In this document: positions 1 through 11,390 of the stretch, piece by piece | Position numbering within the stretch: position 1 is the first letter of the stretch | Layout: each line of letters begins with the position of its first letter | Origin: Dermatemys mawii | Lineage: Eukaryota > Chordata > Testudines > Dermatemydidae | Direction: 5' to 3' | DNA length: 64,000 nucleotides | NCBI GenBank assembly: GCA_007922305.1 | Contig: ML677364.1 | Location: forward strand, 16,142,260-16,206,259 | The notes under the pieces: generated by a model | What the model was told of the DNA's origin: nothing | Database searches by the model: none | What the model saw: the letters and a program-made list of their open reading frames with translations, nothing else | Position numbers and translations under genes: made by a program

Positions 1-263
1 TCATTCAGTAAGGGGTCCACATTTTCCTTGACTTTCTTCTTGTTGCGAACATACCTGAAGAAATCCTTCTTGTTACACTTAACATCCCTTGCTAGCTGCA
101 ACTCCAAGTGTGATTTGGCCTTCCTGATTTCTCTCCTGCATGCCTGAGCAATATTTTTATATTCCTCCCTGGTCATTTGTTCAATCTTCCACTTCTTGTA
201 AGCTTCTTTTTTGCATTTAAGATCAGCAAGGATTTCACTGTTAAGCCAACCTGGTCGCCTGCC
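1..263 (-). mobile_element. LINE-like fragment, minus strand (probable CR1)
   Basis: The minus strand resembles a segment I associate with CR1-type LINEs in turtle and crocodilian genomes. On the plus strand it reads as pyrimidine-rich text with many stops and runs off the left edge. The similarity ends near 263, where an AT-rich tract (about 264-306) begins. No protein frame survives. The family assignment is from memory and moderate. Confidence 0.45.
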
Positions 264-306
264 ATTATACTGATAATATAATATATGTATAATAATATAA
301 TATATG
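264..306. repeat. AT-rich simple repeat
   Basis: Short imperfect ATA/TATAAT repeats sit directly at the edge of the preceding LINE-like fragment. This is low-complexity sequence with no coding content. Confidence 0.6.
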
Positions 307-639
307 TAGTGTAGCCCTGGCCTAAGTCTGGAAATGGAAGCCCTCCGGTTTGAGAACAGAACAGCTGTGGCACAAGCATTAGAACTACTTTCTACATACT
401 CCTCTGCCATGGTGTCTCAGCAATGACCTGGAAGAATCACTGCTATATGTTAAAGGCCCTCAGTGTCTATTCAATCGTTGGCCTCTCTTCAGAGAATGTC
501 ACCAAATGTACCAAGTTTGCCCACTATGTTGATGGCTTTACCCTATCATTGTGACTTGTAAACTAGATTTATGCAATGCCAATAGGCTTTTAATATTAGT
601 AATTCATTGTTGTGTTTGTTCATCAACCTGGGTTGATGT

Positions 640-735
640 GCCCAGCAACGGATTAGCACAATGGGCCTTTGTTCCCTTATGAGGTCCTCTAAACACTACC
701 ATCACTCAAATAATAAATAATAAATAACAGTAATG
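640..735 (+). repeat. Degenerate SINE-like tail ending in AATAAATAA repeats
   Basis: The string TTAGCACAATGGGCC followed by a short spacer and AATAATAAATAATAAATAAC matches the organisation of two other places here, 17895-18015 and 20600-20760. Those also read '...cagcacc...gggc...ctacagcaatac...' and end in an A-rich tail. This is an old short interspersed element remnant; the family name is uncertain. Confidence 0.4.
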
Positions 736-2388
736 GAGGGTAATGGATGTCATTAATGATTTGTGAGAATGTAATTCATATTTTAAACTATTTCAAACAT
801 TGTAGAACACTCAAAAATATTAACGCTGAAATGCTACAAAGGAAACATTGGCAGGTGACAAGGGGTTGTTCGTTATTTTATTAAACATCTTCATTAAAAA
901 TCACTCATAACTTGACAGCTGAACATTGATATGAACTGAGCAAAAGCTCACACTCACGAATGGAACTCTCAGGGTGGTAGAAGATAAAGATATTGATAAA
1001 GTCATTGAACAAAACCAGCCTAGTAATAGTGGTACTGGTGGTCTAGTCAAATAAGAAGACTTTCCTGGTGAATTGGTCTGTCACTACGTCTGACCTGAAT
1101 GAAAAATCAGTTCATGGCAAATAGGATCCATGAAATATACATAAATACTGTAAATAATTCTGTATGGAGGATTCCAGTGGAAAAAAATGCTAACATGTGA
1201 CCAGTGGAGAGAAAAGAGCAGCTCATTAATATTATTATGAACAATTTAAATGTAAAATGGTTATTGGAAGTTGGAGGTACAATGTGATTAGAAACTGGGC
1301 TTCTGGAGATTTGGGGGGCAAGCTAGTAACAATTCCTTTCAGACAGTAAGAAACTCTTTTCCTAATGACAGTTTAAAGATTGAAAATAAGATTTCCAGCA
1401 TTAAGCCCCATTCCTCAGAGACACTGAAAAGCATCAGAGTACTGAATCAAGATTATCATCAACACAATATCTTACTTAGGAGGTGTCATAACTGCACCTG
1501 GCACTTTACAAATGTGAACTACAAATACAGACTGAGACCCTGCCCCAAAGGTTTTCTAGTCGCAGGACCCAGTCCTGCAAGGACATTAAGCATGTGAAGT
1601 CACTGGAACTACTAAACTTAAGAAGAGGTTTAAATGCTTTGCTAGATCAGAACCAGAGTCCTCAGCACTCTGAAGGATTGAACCCAAAGGCCAAAATTCT
1701 GCAGGTAGCTCTACATGAGTGAACCCTAGGGCCCCTTGAGAGCAGAGAGGCTGGGTTGAGAGAATGAGGTGTCCTTTCACTTCTTTAGATGGATACCTTT
1801 AGGCCAGGACTGAAACACTTTGGTGGAACAGTGTAGGGAAGCTTGCATTGCATGTGTTTGAGGATAAACAGGTTTACTCTAGAGCTGTCAGTCCATCCTC
1901 TTTCTTGAGGACTAAATCTCCTTTTTTAAAAAAAGTAAAAAGCCATTTGCTAATTCCTGAAACACCTCCAGGAGGGGTAAAGGTTGTTGTTGCTAACAAA
2001 CAAAATCCACAAGTGGGTGAGAGTAGCTGGGAGAGAAATTTTGAGGGGTGCCCCCTTTGAGCATGGGGTCCCGATCACAGATTAAATGTTCCATCTTAAT
2101 CCATCACAGAAAGACCCAATTCACTTAAAATTATTAATACAGGTCAGGAGATATTTTTGACTGAATCAGCCAGTTAGATTTGTCCCTCTCTTCTAACTAT
2201 CCTGGTAATCTGGCTGCTAAAACAAAACACTTGGCTTTTGGCCATTTCAAAGTGATAATTTATCTTGAAAGAAAATATGCTTCACTCTTTTTTTTTATGA
2301 TCTTTGAAATCAAATTCAACATCTACCATGCTGATTGGCATTTTGGTTTAAACACTTCTTTTTCCCCTTAATTTTATCCTTTCGTCAG
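736..2388. other. No gene seen
   Basis: Mostly unique-looking AT-rich sequence. Short open frames at 1586-1780 (-) and 1848-2060 (+) have no recognisable domains and no splice context. A stretch near 1480-1560 is weakly SINE-like. Confidence 0.5.
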
Positions 2389-2434
2389 GAGCCACTGCTA
2401 TTTATTCATTCATAGATTCTATCTATCTTTCAAG
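2389..2434 (+). CDS. Candidate internal exon A (unassigned gene)
   Basis: This is a possible 46-bp exon. An upstream pyrimidine-rich acceptor ends TTTCGTCAG, and a good donor CAAG|GTGAGT lies downstream. The frame starting after two bases is open and reads ATAIYSFIDSIYLS, ending with two bases (AG). The next candidate exon, at 8003, begins with the single T needed to finish a Ser codon, so the phases are compatible. The other two frames are less informative: one contains a TAG, the other is open. The exon is very short, so chance is a serious alternative. No gene is recognised. Confidence 0.22.
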
Positions 2435-4369
2435 GTGAGTGGCTCAGATTTGCAATGGACTTTTCCTCCCCCTTTTCTTTCCATCCTCTTTTCTCCTCTT
2501 TCCACCAAGTACATTTTCCAAAGCACTGTAATTTACAAGCAGCAAGGTATTTTTCTGTTATTTTAATTGGTGCTTGGAATCCTGTAACTTTACAATACCT
2601 CTGTTTATACTAATTATACTTTAATAAGAAATCTAATATGTGGCAAGTGCCTAGAGCTTGGTAAATGGCACTAGCAAACCTCTACAGACATTTCATTTGC
2701 ACTCACTGTGGTAAAATATGAAAAGAACAACTCATGTTCCCTATCTTTTCACATTACCGATCTCCTGGTGCTTTTTCCCACATTGAGACCTTTACTCTGT
2801 GTTGATACAACACATCACAAGAACCTTGAATTAAATTAGATTAGCAATAACCCATATGGAACAATAATATATTCCTCAAATCTTTTTTAGAGTATTATAT
2901 AGACAGCAAATGGAAAAGCCATGCAACCAGTTAGAAAATATACTTAAAATGCTATAAAACAGATTAATATTAGTGTTATTTAAAACATATAGTGTGACTT
3001 TAAAATTGTGAAATGTTAATATAGCCTATAATCTACATTCTGTCATGCAACACATCATACAAAACAGAAAGACGAGGTAATCTTGAACTTTTTTCAATGC
3101 ATCTACATAGTGACACATATCATGTTAATACATGTGCAACATGTGCTTTGCTACATTAAACATTTGGAAAATCCTCCTACTTTTGGCACAGAAGGATGGG
3201 CGGGGTCAGAAACAAAGAGTTTTGCTGAGTTCCGCACCTGAAAGCTAACTAAAGCACTGAACTTCTGTTCATTTACAGTAGGTGGCTCTGATTAAACAAA
3301 GTTTATATCATGTTTAAGTTGATACAAAAACTCAAATGAAGGAAAGTAGCTTTGCTTTCATGGCATTCACATTATTCCATAGATATTTTAGGCCTTGATA
3401 TAAAGCCCACTGAAGTCAATTTTCAGTGGGCTGTGGCACAGGCCTTTAGAGATCCCCTCTCTCCCAGTCAGTTACCACAACAATCAAGATCATCTGGGAC
3501 ACTGCAGTTAACTGGCCATAAACTTATATATCTGGGGTGAAAATTTCAAAACTGGGCCTGGGCACCCAATTTCTATTAACATTTATGAGAAGAGGGGAGT
3601 CTTAAGCAGTCCTGAAAAGTTCATTCTTAGGGGATAGAAGCCCAGGGTTTTGAAAATGAAGGCCCTTGACTCCAGAACTCACTTCCCTTCTCTGTCAGAC
3701 AGAGCCTGATTTTGGTGATCTTCCAGGAACAACGAGGCAGATCCTCAACTGATGTAAATGGTTATAGGCCCATAATGGATTTCTGACCATTTATATCATT
3801 ATATATCCCAATATATTTTCTCAAGCATTTTCAGGAGAGGTGGGTTGAGCTGAAAGGGCAAGATTTACTTTCAGGAGCGTGATAGGACTTTGGAGTCCAA
3901 TCCTGCTCTCATAAATTTCAGCAGGGGCTATTCCATATAGTGCATGGGGAGCAGTGCCTTTTGGGAGCAAATGTCGTAATGACTGTTATAGGTAAAAAGG
4001 TGATAATTATTTGCATCTGTGTTTTAAAATTGATCCATATTTTTACATCTAGACTGGTGTGGATATAGAAATCCAAACGCAAATAATAAATACTTTACTA
4101 GCACAGAAGCCAGGCATAGTTCCTGGTGCTCTTGGCTCATGCCTTTAGAAACAGCAAGGTGGAATGTTTTCACTTGGTATAAAATCCAAGCTGGTTTAAT
4201 TGTTACTCACCACCAAACAAATCAGTAACTGAAGTCCATTATGCTTCCTCCAAATTTCCATTTTGGATTTTACCTAAGATTGCCCCCCATGAAAAGAGTT
4301 CACTAACCATATCCAAACAAGGGCTTCTTCAGTTGACTCCTTATGTAGGAATAATTCATTGGTCAGCTC
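2435..4369. other. No gene seen
   Basis: AT-rich unique sequence. A near-palindrome CCCACTGAAGTCAATTTTCAGTGGG (3406-3430, quoted as its two halves CCCACTGAAGTC and TTTTCAGTGGG) belongs to a motif scattered through the window. No coding or RNA gene signal was found. Confidence 0.5.
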
Positions 4370-4570
4370 TTCAGAGGTGTTCTGAGTATCTGACAAACTT
4401 TAATAGATTTTATCCTCACAACATACCTGTGATATAGGGAAGCATTATCTCCATTTAACAGATGGGGAACCAAGGCCAAGAGACAACAGTGACTTGCTCA
4501 AGGTCACACAAAAAGCATTGGCTGAGTCTGGAATGGAAGCCAGATCTTCCGAGTTCCAGTCCTGTGTCTG
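4370..4570 (-). repeat. MIR-like SINE, minus strand
   Basis: The segment shows the conserved MIR core in reverse complement: CCATTTAACAGATGGGGAA, then a GACTTGCTCAAGGTCACACA box and a GGAAGCCAGATC region. These landmarks recur in the same order at 13625-13800, 31620-31850 and 41690-41865. It is old and diverged. Confidence 0.75.
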
Positions 4571-7500
4571 AACTGCAAGAATATTCTTGACTAATTCATC
4601 ACCGAACACTTTTTAGCTGTAATAGTGGCAAAGGAGACCCAGAAAACCTGCTATTGACTTTTCTAACTGGCAACTAGTGGTGCCCTGGTAAATATTTTCA
4701 GTGCCAAGGACATGTGGAAGTGCATCTAGTCCAGCAGCAGAAACGTGTCTCGCTGTTTGTGTGCCCCAGAAGGTTTGGAGGTTCAGTGGAGAAAAAGAAA
4801 ATGTTCAAATTCTTCTATGATACTTAGCCTAACTATCTGATCCTCAAGAATGCAAACAAGGGCTGGAAAATTTCACAAGGACAGGCTTTTTAGTGAGATT
4901 TCCTTTTATGCCAGGATACAAGAAGAACCTTCGTTTTGGTGGTTTTGCACTTCTGAGTTCTAAGTGGGACCAGAAGCAGCAATGTAGAGACACAGAAAAG
5001 TGAAGCATAATGGGAAGAAAGTTAAATGTTATCAAGACTCATAAGAAGTTTGGTTGTAGATCTTTTTGTACGCATTGGAGCAGAGGCTGCCCAGGAGGGT
5101 CTGGCATTGCTAGATCTCTGATTTTACTACCAGTGGACATGTGACTGTTAAATTGATGCTATAAATTGACGGGGACAGGGGGAGTGCAGCATTTTCCTTA
5201 CCTCTAATAAAACTGTTCAGTACATTTCTCAATCTTTTAACACTCATTGTGTGGGGGATTGTAAAAGTAAAAGAACTGAATATTCCCCAAATTATAAAAG
5301 AGTGCCACTATTTTTAGTACAGAAATAGATATACTGACACACCCTACACAGCCTAGATTCTCTCTTGTTGCATTACACTTCGTGTAAATATTATTGTTTT
5401 TGATTTTCAGATTTAGACTAAGAGACTTAACATATTGCATGAAAGTATTAGGCCAGGTTCATTGTTCCCAGGCTCTTTTTTCCCCTTTTGCTGTTTAACT
5501 AAACACATAAGAAATTAACAAAACCTGTGGCCTAACAATGAGAAATTTATAAATTCATTAAATTAAAATATACTAGTAACATAGCAATTCCTTTAATAGC
5601 TTTCCTTTCAATTCTCTAATTTACATTTCTGCCTGCTCTGGCAAAGATATTACTTCATTAAGGGATTTTTTTTCTAAATTAGAGAATTTTTAATGACTTC
5701 TCTTATTTATTGCTTCCATATGTAAGTAGTTATCTTTCTTGCAAATGGAAATGAGACCCAAAATTGCAACAAATGGAGCCAAGCCTCTGCGTACATATGT
5801 TCCCCTTTGGAGAAAGTACACATGCCTGATTGAATTAACTTTAGCCTCTCTGTCCATTGAACAGACATCCTCTAATGGGGAGGCTTTTAAAAGCGTTCTC
5901 GTTAAATTTATTTTGAATTGCTGAGAACACTATCACAGTTTCAGCAAATAACCTCTGATAATATTAAACACCTGGTAGGCTCAGTACCCAAGGGACCCAG
6001 TGCTGCTGTGTTTGACCTATGATCTCCTGCTGCAAAGTTCGGTCCTTATGATCCACTTGGACTCAGACAAGAAAGCTATTCTGAGGGAAAACACCTGTTT
6101 ACTAGGCTGACCCCAAGCCAGTGCATGGATGAAAAAAGTCAGCTGAGTAGAAGGGGGCCAGAGCCCCAGTGCAGGTGTTTCCTCTAGCACCACACAGCAA
6201 AAAGTGAAGAAAAAGGAAAGATAATGTATGAGTAATAGTTAGGTGTTCCCTAAACCGTTCCTTTGGCTCTGCATAGGTGGGGCATCTTTAGTGAGAAGTT
6301 AGGAATTGAAAACGAAACCATTAGTTTTTAGCAGTTCACATAGCTGGATTGCAGCCTTACCATATATGGACTCTCAGTCTGTTCAAGTTCATTAGAATTT
6401 ATGGCAGAGAAAAAAACAAATGGAATGGTTTAAGAATGAAAAGTCAAGTGTAGAGAAATCCATATCCCTGCCCTGAGTTGATGTTTGCAATGAGAAAGAG
6501 CACTGGGTAGATGGTTTACTATGCAGGAACGTCACTAAGCCCTTTTGTGCCTTCTAGTCACTTTTATTTTTTACAAAGATGTTATATTATCTGATTTAAT
6601 CTAAGATGCACACTGTAAATGGCCATGAAATAAAAAAGCCCAAACCAACACTGGAAGAGGAAAGGGTAAATGCTTCCTTAATTAACCTACTGTTTTTACT
6701 GCATTTCTTTTATGCTGTACTATAATGATCCTTTTCAAGTACAGTGGCCCATGCGTGCATTCAACATTTTCCACTCAAATGTCACATTACTCATTTTTGT
6801 CAACAGGTCTGCACAACGATGGAGTAGTGAAAGGAAAATATTTAATCTCTCTTTATTTATTAAGTGAATATCATGAAATAAGATGACAGCGCAGTAAACC
6901 TAACCCTTTTTAAATTCTTCCGTTAATTTCTTCATACACTTTTTTCCAAGGTCAAGTTGGGATGCAGGATTTACATGTCACTCACTTGCACACTCAAGGG
7001 CTGTCAACACACGTCCATTCACCTGATGAGAGCACCTTCAGCTGGCCTCAATAAAACCCTTCCATTTCCTACAGTCTCCAGCTCTGGAACTCTCAGATAT
7101 TAAACAGCCAATTTTTGATCATTTAAAGGGAGGAGAGGAGAGGGGATGGCTGTTTCTGTGCAACAGGAATTCAGCTACAACTTGTCAGAATTCATTTCAG
7201 CTTTGACCACTTATAACCTTCAGATCCAAATTGCTTTCCATCACTCTGGCTGAGGCAGGATTGGTATGCCTGTCCCAGACGTGAAAGGTCAGTGCAGTGT
7301 GTATTGTGCAAACAGTCTCATTAATGCAACCAGATTCTTGAGGGAGAAAAGAGGGGAGAAAGATTATTGGCAAGCACAATGGTACTAGCAATTTGCCTTT
7401 ATCTTTTGCCCAGCATTTTGGGCCTGATAAAGACCAACATCTGAAACCAATCATTGGAGCATATTAGGTTTTTCCAAGCCATATATAAATACAGTAAAAT

Positions 7501-8002
7501 AATGAGACACTTATTTTGCAGCATTTTAAGATTTAACAATTTGCAATCTATTTCCAAGATGACTGAGAGGGAAGCAGGAAGAACACAAGTTCTTTAAGTA
7601 ACTTCCTCGCCTTTCCCTAGTCATACACAAGGAACAACTGACACCCAATTGCATTCACCCTCCTGGAAGTAAATGCAAGTCATCACTTCACATAAGGCTG
7701 TTGGTATGATTTCTGCCAGGGCTGATAACAATGTCCTATTGTTGATGAGCCTGTGTCAGTTCCACTTAGCAGTGTGAGTGTCAAATTGTCAAGTGTTTTT
7801 AAGACTGGAACGCGAGAGACAACCAGTACCAATTTTACTTGGAGCCAGAGGGGTGAACCTTCCCTGCTCCCCCCCGTGAATGTCCTCACTATACATGGTA
7901 ACACAATGTGAGAGGAAGCTATAGCCACTGGAAAAACAGTGAAGACATTTTTTAAGATTACGCTCCTGGGAGTGTAAAAGGACTATATCTTTGCTTTTTC
8001 AG
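4571..8002. other. No gene seen; unique, partly conserved-looking sequence
   Basis: The open frames here (4844-5035, 5237-5440, 5739-5924, 7197-7454, 7683-7928) have no domain features. Two stretches, about 5490-5720 and 6540-6980, are AT-rich, free of recognised repeats and rich in TAAT/ATTA cores, so they could be non-coding regulatory DNA. A 13-bp perfect inverted repeat lies at 5611-5623 and 5675-5687. No exon with paired splice sites was found. Confidence 0.45.
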
Positions 8003-8088
8003 TTTAGAGAAACTCCAGGATCTCTCTAGCAGCAGCCGAACAATTATATTAAATCCAGACAAGAGGCCTGAACATTTTCAGTCCGTTA
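8003..8088 (+). CDS. Candidate internal exon B (unassigned gene)
   Basis: This is a possible 86-bp exon. The acceptor is TTTGCTTTTTCAG and the donor is CGTTA|GTAAGTAG, both close to consensus. One frame (after one base) is open throughout and reads LEKLQDLSSSSRTIILNP followed by DKRPEHFQSV. The next upstream frame hits a TAG. The composition looks like a soluble protein rather than random translation. Entry phase matches exon A (2389-2434); exit phase is 1. I could not assign the protein. A missing exon must lie between here and 19654 if both belong to one transcript. Confidence 0.4.
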
Positions 8089-9243
8089 GTAAGTAGTATG
8101 TTCTTTTGGGACTGCTTCCTGGTGGTCTGTTGTGTACTATCAGTAAAGCATGGCTAATGCTCCTCAAATAGTGAAGCCTAGTTTTCATTTCATTGTATAA
8201 GGAAATGGTGATCCGTAAAGCATTGCAGAAGGTAATCTCATTGTCATTTGGTGGTCTGTATGAAAAGTACTGGTGGCTTTTGTGCAGTTCCTAATGGACA
8301 TATCACCACATTACTAAACCACCCTCAACACAAACACTTTTTGACACTCTTAGTTCAGAGTCCAGGGACTGAATGAATGTGGACACCCAGTACCCCGTTA
8401 TCCCTTGAGGTGTTTTTTTAAGGGCAGAGTTGAGAGACACTAGCAGAGCTGTAGAGGAAAGTTTACACTCTCATTACCCATGTTGTAGCCATTCTGCAGA
8501 CAAAAAGAGGACCTCAGCCTTAAGAGCGGTCAGTCCGGCAACTTTCACAGGCACTAAAATAACTCTGAAGAATTACTTAGGACAAGCAACACTGTAAAGG
8601 GAGCTTTCTTTCCTGGTATTTTAATCTTTAATTTGTCTACCTGTTTTACCTCGAGGAATCAGCTTTCAGCACCCCATTTTCAATGCCCAATATTCTGTTC
8701 TCCAGCATTAACTGTCTGTTCCAAATCTGCTTCTACATGAGCACTAGCTGACTACTGTTCCCAGACAGCTTAACCTGACTTGATCCCAGGGGGGTCTCTC
8801 TTTACTTTCCACCTCTCTACGTACTGGATCTCTGTTTAGTTTCCTCGCCTGTGCCTAAATCATCTATGTTAAGCTGTGGCATTCTGATGAACACTAATCC
8901 CACCAGGGCCTTTTCCATAAAGTTTTATTCACCATTTAGCAAATTGAAAATGGAAGATTTTTTTACATGTTGGGGGTGTTAATGAGGATCCTGGGGGGAG
9001 GAAAAGTACCAATTCATAAAGAAATCATGCTCCTTTCCATTGCCTCTGTCTCACGCACTCTGTCTAATGTGCACCATAGAATGTAAGGAGCTTTGCAATT
9101 CCTCTAAATTTTTATTTTAAACAGTTTTGTGCCTCACAACCAGGGAAGCGGAAACAGCTGCTTTAGATAAAATCATCCTCCACAACCACTGCCTGGATAA
9201 CGAGGCTAGCCTGGGTTCTATGCGTAAGGATTAAAAGGTAACT
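8089..9243. other. No gene seen
   Basis: Unique-looking sequence without recognised repeats or supported exons. Confidence 0.5.
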
Positions 9244-9350
9244 AAGGGCTTGTCTACATGGCTCTGCAGTGTGGACTATGAGGGTGTGAACTGATGTGGA
9301 CACACGTGCATGGAATTAAGTGGCACACTTAAAGTTTATTAAAGTTTAAC
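9244..9350 (+). mobile_element. Left-end fragment of an inverted-repeat DNA element
   Basis: It begins with AGGGCTTGTCTACATG, nearly identical to the terminal repeat of the complete element at 30542-30803 (AGGGCTTGTCTACATGAG). It continues GCTCTGCAGTGTGGACTATG. The reverse complement of 10264-10335 carries the matching GGCCCTGCAGTATGGATG motif, so the two may be ends of one disrupted copy or two separate fragments. Confidence 0.55.
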
Positions 9351-10263
9351 ACAAGGAAGGGGCACAATCCTCCCATCACCCAACTCTCTTATTTGAGGCA
9401 CTTAATTGAGTCCAGTGTGCGAGTTACTTACTATCTGACACCTAACACAGGGTTAGATCTCCTCAGCCTATCCCCCAAGACTCAGCTTTCTCTGAATCCT
9501 GGAGCTCTCCCCATCACAAAAGGGACAGAGGCTGCAGCAAGGTGAGGATCTTGGCCCACGAGGGCTCATCTGTCACATGAGCCTGAGGCCCATCACCAAA
9601 ATCCCCCATATTCTGTCTCTGGGACTGGTCATTTTATTCTCTTAACTGCACTGAAAACCGGCTGCAACTTGCAACAAGTAAAGAGCACCTCCCCTGTACC
9701 TCAGTTAGGTACTAAGCACATTCCTACTTAACCCACTGTGGCTTGAACGTGCTGTGAGGAAGGCAAATAACCACTTGGTCCTCTGCCAATTGATCCATGG
9801 GAGAAGAAATTCCTTCCTGATGCCAAATGGGTAATGAGCTAGACCCTCAGCATCGGTCAGGCTGGGTTCCCATTCCTAATTTAGATGGGTAGGGTTGGAT
9901 GCTGGAACAGAGCTGAAAAAGGCTCCACATGGCTCCGGCACTGGGCTAAATCTTGGAAGCTGCAAAATGCTGGCCAATCAGTGTCCCTCTTCTCCAGCTG
10001 GCTAATGGGTGCCAGAGACTCCTGGGGAAGGAGCTACCTATTGTCCATTGGTGAGTGCCTTCCTCTCTTGCACATTTAGGTGGGTGGCATTTGCTGCATG
10101 CACTAAACTGTTCCTTTGTGATTTCCTTGTGCAGACCTGCTAGCACGAACTAAAAAGGATCTAATTTCCAATAATGTAGTTCTATTTGAAACAGGACTAT
10201 ATTAATGACAAACAGGTAACTTTAGTTCAGAGTAGCAGGGTCTACCTGGGAAAATTACAACAC
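9351..10263. other. No gene seen; possible LINE-derived tract near 9780-9870
   Basis: The stretch near 9790 (GAAATTCCTTCCTGATGCC) resembles text often found in CR1 3' regions. The open frames at 9885-10079 (+) and 9946-10146 (-) overlap each other and lack domain features. A pseudo-exon at 9999-10049 was rejected. Confidence 0.35.
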
Positions 10264-10335
10264 AACACTTTAGTGCGTGCTGCAACTCACATTGCTGTCA
10301 TCCATACTGCAGGGCCATATAGACACACACTCAGA
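10264..10335 (-). mobile_element. End fragment of an inverted-repeat DNA element
   Basis: Its reverse complement aligns with the left end at 9245 onward (TGTCTATATGG / GGCCCTGCAGTATGGATG versus TGTCTACATGG / GGCTCTGCAGTGTGGACT). It is non-coding and degenerate. Confidence 0.45.
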
Positions 10336-10430
10336 GTTTGGAAAGGAGATCAACTCACATGTGCCTAATCCCATATCCCAGAATTTTAGTGAAGGCCATA
10401 AACTTGGCCTTCTTAACTTTTTTCATAAAC

Positions 10431-11202
10431 TTTTTTCATGTGGGGACCCACATGAAAAAAAATCCCTAAAATTATTTTACCAGCTTACGTTAAAACTTCC
10501 CCAAGACACAAGTTTCTCCTGTGTCTGGTTGATAGGCTGTCACCACCAAGTGTAAACAAGAATTAGGGAAAAGGCCACTTGGAGCCCACTGTTCCCCCAA
10601 AATCCTCCCCTAAGCCTACACCCCCCCTTCCTGGGAAAGGCTTGAGATAAACCTCTCACCAGTCCTTACGGGGAGGCCAATCCAAAAACCCTCGACCTAC
10701 ACAATGGAAAAAAAAGTAAAATTCTTAAAAGAAGAATTTTAATAAAGAAAAAGAAAAAAACAATTTATCTCTATAAAAATCAGTGTGGAAGCACTTTACA
10801 GTGTCATGAAAGATTAAAAGAAAAACCCACAGAAGAATCCCCTCTGCTTAATTTTAAAGTTACAGAGAAAACACAGGGATATCTTCCTAAAGCATGAGAA
10901 ATTCACAAGTGAGAAACAAATATAAGCTCACATGCCTTGCCTGGCTATTACTTACTATTTGTGATGGTTAGAGACTGATACAGAACTAAATGGAGAGAAG
11001 AAAAGGCTGTCTGGCTCCTTTGAAATCCCCAAAGCGAACGAACCACAAACAAAGGCACACAGAAAAGAAGCCTTCCCTCCCCCAGATTTGCAAGCATCTT
11101 TGGTCCCCACTGGTCCTTTTGGTCAGGTGCCAACCAAGGTTCTCTTAGCTTCTTAACCGCTTACAGATAAGAAGAATTCTAGGCTACTTTATGGTTATGA
11201 CA
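10431..11202. mobile_element. 5'-truncated LTR-like copy
   Basis: It aligns along its length with the complete copy at 49694-50474. Shared strings include GTGGGGA near the start, AAACTTCTCC-type text (here ACAAGTTTCTCCTGTGTCTGG), ACACAATGGAAAA, AAATTCTTAAAAGAA followed by TTTTAAT, AATTCTAGGCTACTTTAT and a final TTATGACA. About 30 bp of the left end are missing and replaced by an inverted copy that forms a 14-bp hairpin (10431-10460). An AATAAAG lies near 10740. I saw no internal protein region, so it is probably a solo LTR remnant. Confidence 0.6.
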
Positions 11203-11224
11203 GGGGGGTAGGAGGAAACTCTTC

Positions 11225-11390
11225 CTGCAGGCAGATTATTCTATAACTGTCTACTGTGGAGTTTCATGCATGTTTGTGTAAAGCAACTGGTACTGGAACC
11301 ATTGGGCCTATGGAGTCAGCGACAAGATACTGGAGTCATTGGGTCTATGGTCTGATCCAATATGGAGATTCCTATGTTCCTATTTTCAGC
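11225..11390 (+). mobile_element. CR1 3'-end fragment
   Basis: The text TCTGATCCAATATGGAGATT followed by CCTATGTTCCTAT parallels the tail of the long CR1 at 34981-35045 (TCTGACCCAGTACAGCC then TTCTTATGTTCTTATG). It is a degenerate 3' end lacking coding sequence. Confidence 0.6.

Noticed and set aside
9999..10049. Acceptor CTTCTCCAG and donor GTGAGTGCC enclosing an open 51-bp stretch
   Set aside because: Two frames are open and neither looks like protein. The only frame that would follow exon B contains a stop. It shows how often such pairs occur by chance.
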